Shown here: positions 5,505 through 5,613 of the stretch, in pieces
Numbering within the stretch: the first letter of the stretch is position 1
How the letters are laid out: each line of letters begins with the position of its first letter
Source: JBFMHD01 sp040752395 [NCBI: Candidatus Hydrogenedentota bacterium]
GTDB taxonomy: Bacteria > JBFMHD01
DNA: 5,613 nucleotides
Direction: 5' to 3'
NCBI GenBank assembly: GCA_040752395.1
Contig: JBFMHD010000181.1
Span: 1 to 5,613 of the forward strand
Notes under the pieces: model-generated
Seen by the model: the letters and a program-made list of their open reading frames with translations, nothing else
Database searches by the model: none
What the model was told of the DNA's origin: nothing
Program-made: the position numbers and the translations under genes

Positions 5505-5520
5505 CGTTGTGCCTCTGTGC
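5505..5520 (-). repeat. GCACARAG octamer array E (2 units)
   Basis: Minus-strand units are GCACAGAG and GCACAACG, followed by TATGAAAAACTAAAG. That continuation resembles the sequence after arrays B and D, but the ATG here opens no gene (MKN followed by a stop). It lies in the gap behind the partial upstream gene. Confidence 0.75.
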
Positions 5521-5559
5521 CTCTTTCGTTATCTTTCTTTCCGTTATCTTGCATCTTGC

Positions 5560-5613
5560 CTATAACAATCTTAATTTAGTAACCCGTGGATCAAGAATAA
5601 CCTCATCATGTTC
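5560..5613 (-). CDS. C-terminal end of an unrecognised upstream gene (partial)
   Basis: From the window edge one minus-strand frame is open for 17 codons (EHDEVILDPRVTKLRLL) and ends at TAG (5560-5562). The other two frames close sooner. The peptide looks like natural protein, but 17 codons can stay open by chance. No family is recognisable. Related clusters often carry an anti-sigma or serine-kinase type gene or another redox gene at this position; nothing here decides between them. About 220 bp of repeat-rich sequence separates it from the DRTGG gene. Confidence 0.4.
   Translation of the reverse strand, partial: EHDEVILDPRVTKLRLL

Overview
The window is a stretch of AT-rich bacterial DNA with one minus-strand gene cluster, read from right to left. 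It holds the end of an unrecognised gene (5560-5613), a DRTGG-domain protein (4985-5338), a PHP-domain phosphoesterase (4279-4998), a stand-alone HATPase_c protein (3790-4278), a 1081-residue iron-sulfur flavoprotein fusing a NuoG-like front to an HdrA-like body (315-3560), and the start of a four-helix-bundle gene that runs off the left edge (1-278). The redox content points to a strict anaerobe with flavin- and ferredoxin-based electron transfer, of the kind that carries [FeFe] hydrogenase or electron-bifurcating clusters. DRTGG, PHP and HATPase genes beside such redox genes are, from memory, familiar in anaerobic Firmicutes and in several uncultured phyla. The sequence alone does not fix the phylum.

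The three small genes are tightly coupled: DRTGG and PHP overlap by 14 bp, and the PHP stop codon abuts the HATPase start codon. They look like one regulatory or signalling module serving the large redox protein. That protein could collect electrons through its [2Fe-2S] and [4Fe-4S] front, pass them through HdrA-type clusters and one complete FAD site, and deliver them to the C-terminal ferredoxin domain, or run in the reverse direction. The first of its two HdrA-like flavin modules has no GxGxxG segment: the NuoG-like module stands in its place.

The most unusual aspect is a set of very short tandem arrays. Five arrays have an 8-bp unit GCACARAG (3578-3601, 3805-3836, 3964-3995, 5340-5363, 5505-5520). 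A second 8-bp family, AACGCAAN, forms an array at 1141-1172 and a degenerate one at 303-332. A GC-rich 7-bp family forms an inverted array at 5407-5479. Two octamer arrays lie inside conserved coding sequence, each apparently adding 24 bp (three units, eight codons), so the frame survives. One array, also 24 bp, separates a strong Shine-Dalgarno from its start codon. One forms the present C-terminus of the HATPase protein.

The 229-bp gap between the HATPase and HdrA-like genes holds a broken four-helix-bundle (23S rRNA intervening-sequence type) gene whose two ends are intact but whose middle is deleted. Octamer arrays in inverted orientation bracket it, so the whole unit resembles a small inserted cassette. 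A second member of the same protein family sits at 1-278. The 221-bp gap at 5339-5559 contains only repeat arrays and a ribosome-binding site. No tRNA, rRNA, CRISPR array or transposase was seen.
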